From Panonychus citri (lineage: Eukaryota > Arthropoda > Arachnida > Trombidiformes > Tetranychidae), in the NCBI RefSeq assembly GCF_014898815.1, contig NW_026515482.1, positions 1,798,001-1,862,000 of the forward strand: 64,000 nucleotides of DNA. Direction: 5' to 3'. A program made the position numbers and the translations under genes. Below are positions 63,229-64,000 of the stretch, piece by piece. The notes below the pieces were generated by a model. That model was not told the DNA's origin. It did not search any database and saw only the letters and a list, made by a program, of their open reading frames with translations. Each line of letters starts with the position of its first letter. Position 1 is the first letter of the stretch.

Positions 63229-64000
63229 ATGTCAAATTTAACCAACATAGAAAAACTTGGAGATTCAAATTATGATTCCTGGCGTTTGTTAATGCGAAGT
63301 GTTTTAGTGACACAACAAGTTTGGTCGGTTATCGGTGAACCACCGGAGGTTAAAGATAAAGAGTGGACATCAAAGGATGAACGTGCTCTAGCGTTACTAA
63401 CGTTGTGTATTCAACCCAAACATTTCAGGGTAATAAAGGTATGTGGCTCAGCTCGTCAAGCTTGGGATGAATTGGAAAAGGCTCACGCTAAGACAGGACC
63501 AGCGAGCTTGGTGAATTTGTTTAAGAAATTGGTAACATTAAGGATTCAACCTGGACAACCAATGCACGAGCATTTGGATACGTTTATGGGGTTGATAGAC
63601 CAATTGATGACTTTGGAAATGAGACTTCCAGATATGTGTCTTTCCGTTTTACTATTAGTTAGTCTTGGAGACTCATATGAGAACTTTGTGGTTGCCATGT
63701 CATCTCGTGATGAATTGCCGTCGGTTTCAGTGATTAAAGTTAAACTCTTGGAAGAAGAGGAGAGAAAGAAACAAGACGTCACCACGTCGACGTCAGCGTC
63801 CGTACTAAGAATACGTTCTGACTCAAGAAAGAAAAGTAAAAGGCAATTCAAAGGAAAATGTTATAAATGTCATGAGTTTGGACACATTGCTGCTAATTGT
63901 CAAAAGTCAGATAAACAAAGTGAAAAGACTAAAGGTGATAGCGTTTTTCAGCTAAGATCATTTGATGGAAACCAAAAGATGGAGAAATCAACCTGGATCT
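63229..64000 (+). CDS. gag: Copia-type gag, partial at window edge
   Basis: Structural polyprotein of the retrotransposon particle. An unbroken frame from ATG 63229 to the window end (257 codons). It starts NIEKLGDSNYDSWRLLM, the copia gag N-terminus, and has W.....AHA and LL.SL..SYENFV signatures of the UBN2-type gag domain. Then comes a basic stretch and a CX2CX4HX4C zinc knuckle (CYKCHEFGHIAANC, 63859-63900) that binds RNA. Copia elements usually fuse gag to pol in one frame, so protease should follow beyond the edge. Confidence 0.9.
   Translation, partial: MSNLTNIEKLGDSNYDSWRLLMRSVLVTQQVWSVIGEPPEVKDKEWTSKDERALALLTLCIQPKHFRVIKVCGSARQAWDELEKAHAKTGPASLVNLFKKLVTLRIQPGQPMHEHLDTFMGLIDQLMTLEMRLPDMCLSVLLLVSLGDSYENFVVAMSSRDELPSVSVIKVKLLEEEERKKQDVTTSTSASVLRIRSDSRKKSKRQFKGKCYKCHEFGHIAANCQKSDKQSEKTKGDSVFQLRSFDGNQKMEKSTWI

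Larger units (their letters stand above)
62843..64000 (+). mobile_element. Ty1/copia LTR retrotransposon, 5' part, running off the window
   Basis: 5' LTR at 62843-63096, primer binding site directly after it, then an open gag to the window edge. The downstream pol and 3' LTR are outside. Intact LTR ends and an unbroken gag suggest a fairly recent insertion. The five bases before the LTR (TACAT) are the candidate target-site duplication, but the other side is not visible. Confidence 0.88.

Overview
The window reads as arthropod nuclear DNA. It is very AT-rich, the genes have many GT-AG introns, and the introns carry CT/GA, GAT and TTTC microsatellites. The gene set (a T-type calcium channel with protostome-style alternative pore exons, a trissin-receptor-like GPCR, a short CMAS) suits an arthropod; a chelicerate such as a mite is my guess, held loosely. 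No species can be named from sequence alone.

About three quarters of the window (1725-47109, + strand) is one gene: the alpha-1 subunit of a Cav3 / T-type voltage-gated calcium channel. I rebuilt 22 coding exons plus one mutually exclusive alternative by matching reading frames, splice signals and the known order of channel segments. All intron phases agree and the total is an exact multiple of three: about 3060 residues with exon 11a, about 3072 with 11b. All four six-helix repeats are present, with pore residues E-E-D-D, the signature of T-type channels. Three points stand out. The first intron looks like a minor-class (U12) AT-AC intron of 7.9 kb. Two alternative exons encode the turret of repeat II and cannot be combined without a frameshift. 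A second, in-frame 5' splice site in the III-IV linker adds or removes 139 residues.

Downstream is a compact cluster. lin-52 (DREAM/MuvB subunit, +, 48320-49035) converges on OSGEPL1/Qri7 (mitochondrial tRNA t6A synthesis, -, 49998-51614). A rhodopsin-class peptide GPCR resembling the trissin receptor lies on the - strand (52685 to at least 55858). Its first exon was not found, and one base appears to be missing in TM3. Nested antisense in that GPCR's last intron is a complete short CMAS gene (CMP-sialic acid synthetase, +, 53867-54704). A divergent small ORF of unknown function sits just upstream of CMAS. At 57457-59053 (+) is a four-exon gene of about 152 residues that I do not recognise.

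The last 1.2 kb holds the 5' end of a Ty1/copia retrotransposon running off the window: a 254-bp LTR with TGTTAGA/TCTAACA ends, an initiator-Met tRNA primer binding site, and an open gag with a zinc knuckle. No rRNA, tRNA or CRISPR was seen. The long introns are mostly AT-rich filler, with a notable dispersed AGAACTTTTTT / AAAAAAGTTCT motif on both strands.
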